Of a stretch of 64,000 nucleotides of DNA, positions 52,490 through 63,440 are shown in pieces (within the stretch, counting starts at the first letter, position 1; each line of letters opens with the position of its first letter). The stretch comes from Chondrilla cf. caribensis. Its lineage: Eukaryota > Porifera > Demospongiae > Chondrillida > Chondrillidae. The position numbers were made by a program, and so were the translations under genes. The DNA is taken from NCBI GenBank assembly GCA_964020155.1, contig OZ026558.1:1645416-1709415 (forward strand), read 5' to 3'. The notes below the pieces were generated by a model. It had not been told where the DNA came from. It saw only the letters and a program-made list of their open reading frames with translations, and searched no databases.

Positions 52490-53350
52490 TTCCTGTGTGT
52501 AGACATGTCAGGTTCCTGTGTGTAGACATGTCAGGTTCCTGTGTGTAGACAAGGTAGGTTCCTGTGTGTAGACAAGGTAGGTTCCTGTGTGTAGACAAGG
52601 CAGGTTCCTGTGTGTAGACATGTCAGGTTCCTGTGTGCAGACATGTCAGGTTCCTGTGTGTAGACAAGGCAGGTTCCTGTGTGTAGACAAGGCAGGTTCC
52701 TGTGTGTAGACATGTCAGGTTCCTGTGTGTAGACATGTCAGGTTCCTATGTGTAGACAAGGCAGGTTCCTGTGTGTAGACATGTCAGGTTCCTGTGTATA
52801 GACATGGCAGGTTCCTGTGTGTAGACAAGGCAGGTTCCTGTGTGTAGACATGTCAGGTTCCTGTGTGCAGACATGTCAGGTTCCTGTGTGTAGACATGTC
52901 AGGTTCCTGTGTGTAGACAAGGCAGGTTCCTGTGTGTAGACATGTCAGGTTCCTGTGTGTAGATATGTCAGGTTCCTATGTGTAGACAAGGCAGGTTCCT
53001 GTGTGTAGACATGTCAGGTTCCTGTGTGTAGACATGTCAGGTTCCTGTGTGTAGACAAGGCAGGTTCCTATGTGTAGACATGTCAGGTTCCTGTGTGTAG
53101 ACATGTCAGGTTCCTGTGTATAGACATGGCAGGTTCCTGTGTGTAGACAAGGCAGGTTCCTGTGTGTAGACAAGGCAGGTTCCTATGTGTAGACATGTCA
53201 GGTTCCTGTGTGTAGACATAGCAGATTCCTGTGTGTAGACAAGGCAGGTTCCTGTGTGTAGATGAGGCAGGTTCCTGTGTGTAGACAAGGCAGGTTCCTT
53301 TGTGTAGACATGGCAGGTTCCTGTGTGTAGACATGGCAGGTTCCTCTGTT
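52490..53350. repeat. 23-bp minisatellite
   Basis: About 37 units, dominated by CATGTCAGG and CAAGGCAGG variants. Confidence 0.88.
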
Positions 53351-53741
53351 GAGCATACAGGTACACAACACAACCTGTGGAGCATGTACGTAGTAAGGCC
53401 TTTTTGCTTATCAATTCCAATTTTTTTGAAGATGTGGCCATTTTCTCATATTAAATACAACATTTACACAATTAAATGGTGTATATCTGTTTGCTGATAT
53501 TCATTTCAAATTCTGGAGTAGGTTTAAGCAGTTTCATATTGATATTTATTTACATATACAAATTTCATATTGTAATTTCCTATCACAATGGCCTTGTTTT
53601 ACCAAATTGTTATGTGACCACAGTCATACTGACCACACTTATCCTGGTTGTCCTGAACCAGACGGCTTAGTGATCTTGTTACTCTACTGTGAGGGGTGTG
53701 TTGTGTGTAGCAGAGCACAAACCTCCACTATTATGAATAAA

Positions 53742-53820
53742 CACCAGGTTTGGCATAGATAGACCTTTATACTCTGTATTACTCCCTCCTTCTGTCAAGT
53801 ACTCACTGTCGTGTCAAACA
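53742..53820 (-). pseudogene. FReD 3' scrap in tandem array
   Basis: Fourth array copy; beyond it the flank changes to AT-rich sequence (53940-54003). Confidence 0.55.
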
Positions 53821-53939
53821 TGCAGGTGCTTGTGTGGAACATGCAATTTTAATTTCATTATTACTCAAAACAATGATTGAATCTGTCAACTAATGAATAT
53901 TGGTGTTTCCACACATGTACAAATTGGGATCTATTGTAT

Positions 53940-54003
53940 GCATGATATTATATACATTACATACATATATATTATTATTATATATATTATATATATGTAT
54001 GTA
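53940..54003. repeat. AT-rich palindromic microsatellite
   Basis: TATATTATTATTATATATAT-type tract flanked by TACATTACATACATA and TATGTATGTAATGTATGTA, which can pair. Confidence 0.6.
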
Positions 54004-54202
54004 ATGTATGTATGTTGAGTTGTCATGGTAATTTCTTATTACCATGGTGATATTGGAGTGCACATTGGAACTGGTATGAATATGGCAGGATTCATGTTAT
54101 TCCACTAATTGGTTAGTGTTTGGTTAGTGGTTGTACGTAGCTGAAAACAACTCACCTCAAGGATCTGTGTCTGTAGTGTGGAGGTCTTCCTTGTGTGCTG
54201 GT

Positions 54203-54272
54203 ATGAGTTGTGAAGACATGCATATTCCTGTGGTAGGAGAGCTTATCTCCAGGATTTCTGCTATATCTAGAT
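54203..54272 (-). pseudogene. FReD middle scrap
   Basis: Matches exon 2 around GTGGTAGGAGAGCTTATCTC, as at 39716-39785. Confidence 0.5.
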
Positions 54273-54285
54273 ATAAGGTGTCGTG

Positions 54286-54712
54286 CAACTGAGATAGCGC
54301 GTGATTTTGCAAGACCTTCTTGCGCGTTCGCGTGATAATAGTTCGCTATCACACAGGATTACCCGAGACAATATTGCGCGTTCGTGAGCAAAGCAACAAG
54401 TAATTCGAGTTAAAAAAACTCGTGGGGCTGCCGCCCCCCGCACTCGAATTACTTGGAGGTCTTTCTTAGGTTTAGAAGAACCTTTGCTGAGGTTATTACG
54501 TTTGGCGAAGCTTCAGTGCACGAATTCTAGCCCAATTTCTAATTGTCGGTGTTTGAAATCGGCCATCTTTATTTCGCGCAATATAAATAATAATATAAAT
54601 TCATTGTTGCGGTTACGCGTAGGAACACGTATTATATATATACATCGGACGACATACCTACCGGAAGTCGAAATGCGGCATCCCCTAAAAATGACTTGTG
54701 ACGTGTACCGTA
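54286..54712. other. Unclassified insertion with a strong hairpin
   Basis: A GC-rich, CpG-rich island unlike its flanks, which match other FReD units on both sides. It contains an inverted repeat, CAAGTAATTCGAGT / ACTCGAATTACTTGG (about 54389-54455), around a GGGGCTGCCGCCCC loop, and GCGCGTTCG repeated. No gene recognised. Confidence 0.5.
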
Positions 54713-54962
54713 GGTGCATATATTGAACATGCAGGTGTTTGTGTCGAACATGCAATTTCAATTCTATTATTATTTGAAACAATGATTGAGCAACAATGAT
54801 TGAAACTGTCAACCAATGAATACTGCTTTTTACACACATGTACGTACAAATTTGGATCTATTGTATGCACAATCTTATGTACTGTAATTGAACTTGAAAT
54901 CATTATACTTCAGGTATGTATGTGCATTGCGCATACAGACATACATAATATTCAAATCAGAT

Positions 54963-55905
54963 TCATTTCTTGTTAAACTTTAGTTTCATTTCAACTAATT
55001 TGAATGAGTAGTATGTAGGAGCACCAGGTTTGGCATTGTTCCATGAGAGACCCTTAGCATCTGGATTACTCCCTCCTGCCAAGTACTCACCATTAAGATT
55101 AACTGTGTGGCAGTTGTTGTACCACCAACCTCCTCTGTATGAGACTGCACAGTTGAAACTCCTCTTGTCATGATCTTGGTCATAGGTGGTGAACATCTGT
55201 CCACTGTGGTGGGAGAGCTGATCTCCAGCATCTCCGCTAAATCCTGACACGTTCATTCTATAGTTGGTACTACTGTCTCCAACTACGAACTGGGAGTATT
55301 CTGCATAGTAAGAGTTCCCTTCCCAGTCTCCTAACTCCACCCTGAGCTTGGTTCCAGGATAAGTGCTGGACATACAATAAATGTGTTTGAGTCCCATCCA
55401 GTATTCTCCTCTGGTAACTCCAAATCCATTGACGTATTCAGTCCAATTGCGGTAGAATGGAACTGCTCCGTTAAATCTTCTCTGGAAGACGGTCCAGTTT
55501 CCTCTCATGTCACAATAAGCAGTGAAGGGTCCACACCCACAGTCCATGGTGTAGACTCCAGAACGTGAGCACACATGTTGGTGAACTTGTTCACATCCAC
55601 AGGGAGCGAGGGTTGGGCAGGTGTCATGACCTTTAGCAGAGCCTGAATAACCAACACAATGAGAGATTATAGTGGATATGTACATACTTACCTGCAAAAC
55701 ATGCATTTACAGTACTGTGTGTTAGTTGTTATGTTAGAGTGTGTATTTACAGTATGTGTGTATGTGTAGTGTTTAGTGTGTATACACATGGCCCACATTA
55801 TCCACTGTACACACAGCCTGTATGCAGTATTGTACTAAGTTACTCACATTGCTGAAATGCTGCCACTGATATTATCCCAAGGAAGATAGTGACCTTAGAG
55901 AACAT
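54963..55905 (-). CDS. Secreted fibrinogen-related protein (FReD), gene F
   Basis: Exons 55848-55905 (signal peptide) and 54963-55642 (680 nt); about 245 residues. It shares the [14 protein letters not shown] and [12 protein letters not shown] block with gene B, and has VPFYRNW where all others have VGFYRNW. The calcium-loop region reads DQDHDKRSFNCAVSYRGGWWYNNCHTV. The reading frame stays open upstream of the acceptor through most of the intron, to 55706, so an intron-retained form would not stop at once but would lack the signal peptide. The intron is short (205 nt). Confidence 0.9.
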
Positions 55906-55991
55906 TGTTCTTTCTCTTGTTCTTCTCTGATCTTCCTCTCTTCCTGTCAGTATTCCTCTAGTGATAACTGATTCTGCTAATTCACCCATCT

Positions 55992-56001
55992 CCTTATATA
56001 G
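55992..56001 (-). promoter_or_regulatory. TATA box of FReD gene F
   Basis: CTATATAAGG on the minus strand, about 90 bases upstream of the ATG at 55905; AATGACGTGTG lies upstream. Confidence 0.75.
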
Positions 56002-56207
56002 TCTTGGCTGGGGATGAGAATGACGTGTGTAGAGTTGTCAAGGTGATTTCTTATCACCATGGTGATCTTGTGTACACATTGGAACTAGTATGAATATGAC
56101 AGGATTCATGTTATTCCAGTAATTGGTTAGTGGTTGTATGTAGCCAAAATCAACTCACCTCAAAGATCTGTGTCTGTAGTGTGGAGAACTTCCTTATATG
56201 CTGGTAT

Positions 56208-56285
56208 AAGTTGTGTAGACATGCATATTCCTGTGGTAGGAGAGCTCATCTCCAGCATTTCTGCTGTACCCAAACAGAAGGTCTT
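56208..56285 (-). pseudogene. FReD middle scrap
   Basis: Matches exon 2 around GGTAGGAGAGCTCATCTCC. It directly adjoins the 3' tail of the non-LTR element. Confidence 0.5.
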
Positions 56286-56301
56286 GTGTGTTACTGGATG
56301 G

Positions 56302-57340
56302 TATTATTATTATTATTATTAACCTGTTCGCATTAATATTGGTACAAGAAACAAAGTTTGATCTTAGTATACCAATTATTAACGCCTAGGTCTTAGCTAC
56401 TAGTTCGATTAAGTTGTTCCATTCTCCTCGTGCCTGTGCTTTTGTACGCAATAACTCCAAATCCTTCTTTGACTTCAACTTGTATGGAGTACCCTTGAGA
56501 TCGTCGTTAAGGACTATTGGCAATGTGGTTCTTGGTCTGCCGCGCCTACCTGTTCCGTGTTGGCTGAAATAGGCTATCATGGCTTTATTGGCTGGTACAT
56601 TTGGTGGAAGTCTCAATATGTGTCCAAAGAGCTTCCATCTTGCATAGAGAGCCATTGTTGAAATAGGTTCAGAGTGTGTGCGTTTGTATAGTGCTTTGTT
56701 GGAGATGTGATCAGGGTAAAAGATCCCGAGAAGAAAGCGCAGTTGTTTGCGGTGAAAGATGTCTAGGCTAGTAAATTCACCTTTAGTAAGGCCCCATGTG
56801 CCCATGTTGTACGTCAGGGTAGGGAGGACATAGGCTTTGTACAGTCTGATTCGCCTTGATTCACTTACGTGCTGTCTACGGAACCAGAGTGTCATCATTT
56901 TACGAAATGCGATGGTGGCTTGTTGTTTCCTCCTCTGTATATCCTGGAGGTCTCCCAGAAGTGAACCTAAGACTTTTGCGTTTCTCCATAATTCTTCGGT
57001 CGAGTTTGAAGATGTCAGTTCCACCCACTCTGTTTTGGATTCGTTGACGTGTAGGTCCCAGGATTCAAGGATGGTTTTGATTTGTGGTAATGACTGTTGG
57101 AGGTGTTCATGACAGGTGCTGATAAAGGTGACATCGTCGGCATATTCTGTTTCTGTTGGAATAATCATGTCTGTTTGTGGAGCTGGTTGTAAATGTGCCC
57201 TTACATCTCTCAAAGTCGCTTCCAGGTAACACACAAACAACACAGGAGAAAGTGAGTCACCTTGAGGTGTTCCTGTGGTAGTGGTGAATGGCATGCCAGT
57301 GATGTCATTGATCCTTATGGAAAGGGTAGTGTTTACTAGC
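56302..57340 (-). mobile_element. 5'-truncated non-LTR retrotransposon
   Basis: Minus strand. A (TAA)n tail at 56302-56320 marks the 3' end; the 5' end is cut within the RT gene. It interrupts a FReD-unit intron between TTACTGGATG and GCAACAGGTAC. The short-repeat tail and the C-terminal pattern fit RTE- or I-like clades; the clade is not certain. Confidence 0.8.
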
Positions 57341-57387
57341 AACAGGTACATATCTCCACACGTACGTACGTACATACACATGTACAC
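56386..57387 (-). pseudogene. Partial non-LTR reverse transcriptase
   Basis: 333-codon open frame whose first ~18 residues come from flanking repeats. RT motifs GTPQGDSLSPVLF (about residues 39-51) and EYADDVTF (81-88; YADD catalytic) are present, then the C-terminal region (YKAYVLPTLTYNMGTWG, HRKQLRFLLGIF, HILRLPPNVPANKAM). The endonuclease and N-terminal RT fingers are missing, so it cannot be autonomous. The open frame implies a fairly recent insertion. Confidence 0.8.
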
Positions 57388-57439
57388 TGTATGTACTGTG
57401 TGGTATGTATTGTTAGAATGTACATTTACAGTACGTACA

Positions 57440-58502
57440 CAGGGTCATTATAACGGACCCCGAAAACAGCAATAAAATGGCGGACGTATATCAACCCCGA
57501 AAACATACCGCATTTATAGACCGGAGGAATAATAATAAATCATTTTTTTGATATGTACCACTAATTTCGATCTTATTTTGAAGTCTGAGTAAAACATCGA
57601 TTGAATAGCATGTATCAAGAAGCTCTAAACACATCACAAGTATATTGTACTTTCGGGTAAAAATCGCTTTTTCCGCATCAGTAGATGGCCTTGGTTGAAC
57701 TTCAAATTGGTATCAAATGAAAGAGTGTATTATTTTCTAAAGATCTGCCGTGAGGGAAGATGTTATAAGCTCTAACACAAGAGTTATAACTGAAAATGTA
57801 CTAACATACGCATAAAACGCATGGAAAATAGGTGTAATCTTGGCATAACTTCAACATACCTGATTATAAAATTTTCCCTTACGGTCAGAATGTAGAGGAC
57901 GTCGTTATCCATCATTATAAGTCTTAGATTTAATAATACGCGAAAAGGTCCATCTACTGATGCGGCTAACACCGTTTTTGAGAAACGACCTCCCGTCCGC
58001 CATTTAATGTGACGTTGCTATAGTTATTACACAAGGTATTATGGAGGAATAGCCGTTGTTTCGTATATTGCAAGGTTCCTGAAGATCGTTCGCGACCCAA
58101 GTAAACTTTGAGGATCTCTAAAGGTATGTCTTTGATTTTATACAGGAATGAATTGTGCGTGCTGTTTCTTAAGATAATTCAATCGTAAACCTTTGCGATA
58201 ATTACGATTTTGTTTCGATTATCGATGTTTTATGTGCTTCCTTGCCCAATTTAGTCTTTCATTTGAGCATATTCATTTATTTTCATCTAATACAATTGGT
58301 GATAATGTTCGATCGTTACTGATTGCATCTCAGCATTACTGCAGTTGCATAAATCAGGTCTTCTAGCGTGAGTTTGTCGCCTGAACGAAATCATTGCGCA
58401 ATCATTTCGCCACGAGTGGTGACATAGGTGATAAATATTCGACATTCCAATCATTTATCGCCTAAAATCTCCAACAACGCCGGGTCCGTTATAACCCCCC
58501 TG
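57440..58502. mobile_element. 1.06-kb TIR element with inner foldback arms
   Basis: Ends CAGGGTCATTATAACGGACC and (inward) CAGGGGGGTTATAACGGACC. A second inverted pair lies inside: AATGGCGGACG (57477) with CGTCCGCCATT (about 57993), and CGCATCAGTAGATGG with CCATCTACTGATGCGG. No coding frame. Inserted in a FReD-unit intron between a TTTACAGTA word and TGTATGTATGTGTAG. Confidence 0.75.
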
Positions 58503-58595
58503 TGTATGTATGTGTAGTGTTAGTTGTGCATAAACATGGCCCACATTATCCACTGTACGCACAGCCTGTATGCGGTATTGTACTAAGTTACTCAC

Positions 58596-58749
58596 ATTGC
58601 TGAAATGCTGCCACTGATATTATCCCAAGGAAGATAGTGACCTTAGAGAACATTGTTCTTTCTCTTGTTCTTCTCTGATCTTCCTCTCTTCCTGTCAGTA
58701 TTCCTCTAGTGATAACTGATTCTGCTAATTCACCCATCTCCTTATATAG
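58596..58749 (-). pseudogene. Orphan FReD promoter and first exon
   Basis: First exon 58596-58653 with GTGAGT donor and TATA box 58740-58749. Its downstream side is occupied by a 1.06-kb TIR element and a non-LTR fragment; then only a FReD scrap at 56208-56285. It may have lost its second exon before or during these insertions. Confidence 0.7.
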
Positions 58750-58845
58750 TCTTGGCTGGGATGAGAGTGACGTATGTAGAGTTGTCATGGTAATTTTCAC
58801 ATAACCATAGTAATATAGCAGTAATAATGGTAATTAGTGTGACCA

Positions 58846-59334
58846 AAATTAAATTCATTGCTATTCCAGTGGTTGGTTGTATAATTGGTGGTTTTGTGTT
58901 CAACTCACCTCAGGGATCTGTAATGTCTTCCTTCTGTGCTGGTATGGGTTGTTTCCCTACATGAAAGCTACAATGGATATTTGTATTCATCTCAAACCAG
59001 CATGTTGCTATCCAGTAGCTCTGAGATATGTGAGGGCCATGATGGAAACCTTTCATCTACTACTTTACATAATGGGAAATTGACTGTATTATGCATTGTA
59101 CAATCGGCGACACATTATAATTTGTGTTTAGAGTTTACTGTTTACTTTAAGTAATTAAGTAGCAAAATTTGAGTACACTGTACATAATCATGACAAGATG
59201 TTGTTGGAGATTGCTCTTATGATACCATTATGACATTGTTGGATAACCCCAACCCCCAATCATCTCCACTACATAATCATGTACAAGAAGAAGCTGTTGG
59301 AGATTACTATGATGACAGAGATGTTATACATTAC
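58846..59334 (+). pseudogene. Relic of an unidentified membrane-type protein, copy 3
   Basis: Hydrophobic piece near 58846-58905 ([16 protein letters not shown]). The repeat piece 59194-59334 stays in one frame for about 45 codons: QDVVGDCSYDTIMTLLDNP, a short linker, then VQEEAVGDYYDDRDV. This copy shows that both units belong to one frame. No start or clear splice sites. Confidence 0.45.
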
Positions 59335-59454
59335 CTCCATCAAAATTAATGAAGGTGTATTACTATAATATCCAATCCAGATAACACTTGTGTATACCAT
59401 TAGTTGTCAGGATATTTGAGTGACAGTGTGAAGTATATTATGCATGTACCAGCC

Positions 59455-59635
59455 TGTGTTGAAATGCAGGCACATGTTAAACATCCAGGTGCCTGTGTTG
59501 AACACATAGGTGGTTGTGTTGAACACATAGGTGCATATATCAAACATCCAGGTGCCTGTGTTGAACACATAGGTGGTTGTGTTGAACACATAGGTGCATA
59601 TATCAAACATGCAGGTGGTTGTGTCGAACATGCAA
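59455..59635. repeat. 21-bp minisatellite with 63-bp higher-order unit
   Basis: GTTGAACACATAGGTGGTTGT-type 21-mers; a block of three (GTGCCTGTGTTGAACACATA onward) is repeated. Confidence 0.7.
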
Positions 59636-59856
59636 TTTCAATTTCATTGTTATTTGATACAATAATTGAGCAACAATGATTGAAACTGGCAACTAATAAA
59701 TACTGCTGTTTACACACATGTACATACAAATTTGGATCTATTGTGTATAATAATAATATGCATAATCTTATGTACTGTAATTGAATTTTAAATCATTATA
59801 CATTAGGTATGTATGTGTATTGCACATACAGACATACACAATTCTCCCAATCAGAT

Positions 59857-61502
59857 TCACTTCTTGTTAAACTTTAGTTTCATTTCAACAAATTTGAATG
59901 AGTAATATTGAGCAGCACCAGGTTTGGCATAGTCCCATGAGATGCCTTTATATTCTGGATTACTCTCTCCTTCTCCCAAGTACTCACCATTAAGATGAAC
60001 CCTGTGGCAGCTGTTGTACCACCAACCTCCTCTGAATGTGACTGCACAGTTATCACCCCTCTTGTCATGATCTTGGTCATAGGTGGTGAACATCTGTCCA
60101 CTGTGGTAGGAGAGCTGATCTCCAGCATCTCCACTAAATCCTGACACTGTCATTCTATAGTTAGTATTACCATCTCCAACTGCAAACTGGGAGTATTCTG
60201 CATAGTAAGAGTTCCCTTCCCAGTCTCCTAACTCCACCCTGAGCTTGGTTCCAGGAAGGTTGTTTGTCATGCAGTGGATGTTGTCAAGTCCCATCCAGTA
60301 TTCTCCTCTGGGGTTTCCAAATCCATTGACATAACTGTTCCAGTTACGATAGAATCCAACTGCTCCGTTGAATCTTCTCTGGAAGACGGTCCAGTTTCCT
60401 TCCATGTCACAATAAGCAGTGAAGGGTCCACACCCACAGTCCATGGTGTAGACTCCAGAACGTGAGCACACATGTTGGTGAACTTGTTGACATCCACAGG
60501 GAGTGAGGGTTGGGCAGGTGTCATGACCTTTGGCAGAGCCTGAATAACCAACACAATGAGAGATTATAGTGGATGTGAGCAGTTTGTATCTTTGGAATCA
60601 TGCAAAATTGTGAAAAAGAATAAAGATTTTGTTTATTGGAAGTGTAGATGTAGACATATAGTTTACACTATACCCTGTAGGTATGTACATTTGTACAGTA
60701 TTTTATTATATTTCGAAAGGTGTTGTGTTTTACTGGATGTGCTATGCAGTATAAGTATGTAACTATGCCCCAGGTACCTACGTATGTTGGTGGGTATTTA
60801 TGTACACTGTATGTAAGTGTGAAAGTTCTGTTAGAGTTTGCATTTGCAGTACATTTGTATGTGCAGTGTTTGTTGTGTATAAACATGGCCCACATTATCC
60901 ACTGTACACACAGCCTGTATTCAGTATCAGTGTTAGAAATAACGGTCGGACTTCGGACATTATCCGACCATTTTGGCCATTGGTCTGATCCAAAAATGCT
61001 GGGGTCGGACATTTGGCCGAGCACAATTAAAGAGCTACTGCCATGAAAGCTGATCTCAAATCACTTTGTTTAGTTATTAAACACCCGTGTTAAAAATTGC
61101 CGTTCTTATATCAAACGAGTGAAATTTGCAGTTTTTGTCTACAAAATTACCGATAATCGGCCATTTTGAAATACGTATAATGACGTCACAAGAGGCCCCA
61201 CTATCATAACAATGTAGTGTATACATTGGATAAGGAGATTTTTATAGTGAATTGTTGACTAATAATGTATGAAGTGATAGTTTTACAGTGAATTTTATGT
61301 TGCATTATGTGACATGAAGATCCATACAAACAATGTCCGACCCAGATTGAACATGTGCAACCCAAATTCAAAGTACTCGGACACTTGTCCAACCACTTTT
61401 GCTACCTTATTTCTAACACTGCAGTATTGTACTAAGTTCCTCACATTGCTGAAATGCTGCCACTGATATTATCCCAAGGAGGATAGTGACCTTAGAGAAC
61501 AT
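59857..61502 (-). CDS. Secreted fibrinogen-related protein (FReD), gene G
   Basis: Exons 61445-61502 (signal peptide) and 59857-60539 (683 nt); about 246 residues. The intron is long (905 nt) because a TIR element (60928-61421) sits in it. The donor is [18 protein letters not shown] type, with the lead Cys region reading CGCQQVHQHVC (Q for E). The calcium-loop region reads DQDHDKRGDNCAVTFRGG and thus contains an RGD tripeptide, which no sister has; whether it is exposed for integrin binding is unknown. The end of the domain (GEYLGEGESNPEYKGISW) resembles gene A. No frame breaks. Confidence 0.88.
60928..61421. mobile_element. TIR element in the intron of FReD gene G
   Basis: 494 bp with 15-bp TIRs CAGTGTTAGAAATAA (60928-60942) and the complement (61407-61421); CAGTAT flanks both sides. 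Inside, GTCGGAC/GTCCGAC words occur in both orientations. No coding frame of note; probably hAT-like, from the TIR style. Confidence 0.75.
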
Positions 61503-61588
61503 TGTTCTTTCTCTTGTTCTTCTCTGATCTTCCTCTCTTCCTGTCAGTATTCCTCTAGTGATAGCTGATTCTGCTAATTCACCTATCT

Positions 61589-61598
61589 CCTTATATAG
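61589..61598 (-). promoter_or_regulatory. TATA box of FReD gene G
   Basis: CTATATAAGG on the minus strand, about 90 bases upstream of the ATG at 61502; AATGACGTATG follows upstream. Confidence 0.75.
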
Positions 61599-61934
61599 CC
61601 TTGGCTGGGGATGAGAATGACGTATGTTGAGTTGTCATGGTAATGTCTTATTACCATGGTGATTTTGTTGTACACATTGAAAATAGTATGAATGTGACAG
61701 GATTCATGTTAGTCTAGCGATTGGGTAGTGGTTTTGCGTTGCCCAAAAACAACTCACCTCAAGGATCTGTGTCTGTAGTGTGGAGGTCTTCCTTGTGTGC
61801 TGGTATGGGTTGTTTCTCTCATATGAATGCTTTCATATGCTATGTTCTCTGCACAATGTTGCTATGTAGCAGTTTTCAGTTTATGATGGTGATATTGGAA
61901 GCCATTTTATGCTCTATTTGCATAATATCATTTT

Positions 61935-62310
61935 ATGGGTTCAACATGGCAGGTTCCCGTGTGTAGACATGGCAGGTTCCTGTGTGTAGACATGGCAGGT
62001 TCCTCTGTGTAGACATGGCAGGTTCCTCTGTGTAGACATGGCAGGTTCCTGTGTGTAGACATGGCAGGTTCCTCTGTGTAGACATGGCAGGTTCCTGTGT
62101 GTAGACATGGCAGGTTCCTGTGTGTAGACAAGGCAGGTTCCTGCATGTGTGTAGACAAGGCAGGTTCCTCTGTGTAGACATGGCAGGTTCCTGTGTGTAG
62201 ACATGGCAGGTTCCTATGTGTAGACATGGCAGGTTCCTATGTGCAGACATGGCAGGTTCCTGTGTGTAGACAAGGCAGGTTCCTCTGTGTAGACATGGCA
62301 GGTTCCTATG
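61935..62310. repeat. 23-bp minisatellite
   Basis: About 16 units, mostly CATGGCAGG, alternating CCTGTGTG and CCTCTGTG. Confidence 0.85.
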
Positions 62311-62438
62311 TTGTGCATACAGGTACACAGCAGAACCTGTGGAGCATGTACGTAGTAAGATCTTTTTGCTGATCGCTTCAACTTGTGTTGTTGTAAATGT
62401 TGTCTTTTTCTTATACTAAAGGGTATTTTCGCAATATA

Positions 62439-62885
62439 CAGTATGGTTCAAAAAAACAAACGGTAATCTCCTTCACTTTTTTTCAGTTAACAGTTAATGG
62501 TTAACCGTTATCCGTTAACCGTTACCGGTAGCTTTCTCATTGCATAATCATTTATGCATAAACGTATATTGCCAAATGACAGCTGCGAATTGCGTAACTC
62601 ACGAACGATCCGTCGAAGAGTCGATCGACTAGATCCAGGAAGACGAGAGATGCTCCCATGTCTTTTGTACTTTTGAATCGTTACTCAAACACTCGCCTTC
62701 GATACTTTAAGTCCTTCTTCTTCAACGATTAAGAATTTATAATGTACCATTGACGGTTATCCATTATAACGGTTATCAGTTAACGGTTACCAGAAATCAG
62801 AACTTTTAACCGAAAAGCGTTAACCGTTATTGGATTAACAGATAACATTTATCCAGTAACGTTTAGTTTTTTTTGAACCGTACCG
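62439..62885. mobile_element. TA-flanked MITE, family X copy 3
   Basis: 447 bp, TIR CAGTATGGTTCAAAAAAAC and GTTTAGTTTTTTTTGAACCG, TA flanks. Core CGATCCGTCGAAGAGTCGAT matches copy 1 in the opposite orientation. Confidence 0.8.
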
Positions 62886-63358
62886 TAAAGATGTATATCT
62901 GTTTGTTTACACTCAGTTTCTAAGTCTGAAGTAGGTTTAAGAGGCTTGAACAAAGCAGGTCCTTTCATATGCATAGTTATTTGGCATCATAATGGCCTTG
63001 TTTTAACCAAATTGTTATGTGACCACAGTCATACTGACCACATCTGTCCTGGTTGTCCTGAACAAGACAACTTAATGATATTGTTGCTCTCCTGTGAGGG
63101 GGGTGTTGTGTGTAGCAGAGCAACAAACCTCCACCATGATCTATGCACGACTGTCTGAATGTGTCCATGTTAAGATTACTGTAACCTCTACATACATATT
63201 TACCTTTCATGTTGTGTGTTAGAAATAGATAGATAAGAGATAGCAAATACAATCATTATCTGTACACTCTAGTGCCTGTATTCAATCTAACTGTGCCTCT
63301 ATCTCTGTTAGTACTGTTTATGTACATATTATTATGTAATTATAATTATTACATCTAA

Positions 63359-63440
63359 TTCACCCATCTCCCTATATAGTATTGGCTTGGGATAGAAATG
63401 GTGTATGTATGTAGAGTTGTTATGGTAATTTCACATTGTC
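63359..63440 (-). pseudogene. Decayed FReD promoter
   Basis: The sequence around CACCCATCTCCCTATATAG matches the promoter cassette, but the TATA box is altered and no first exon follows on the minus strand. Its + side flank (to 64000) matches 11960-12540 downstream of gene B's promoter, so it marks the copy 2 counterpart of that place. Confidence 0.6.

Larger units (their letters stand above)
47530..53820. repeat. Tandem array of ~0.9-kb units plus minisatellite
   Basis: Four near-identical units. The landmark GAGCATACAGGTACACAACA (GGTGCACAAACAACA in the third unit) recurs at 48046, 50450, 51565 and 53350; each is followed by the same ~900 bases (FReD 3' scrap, ATTACCATGGTGATATTG motif, CTCACCTCAAAGATCTGTGT) and a 23-bp minisatellite of variable length. 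No intact gene lies inside. Confidence 0.85.
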
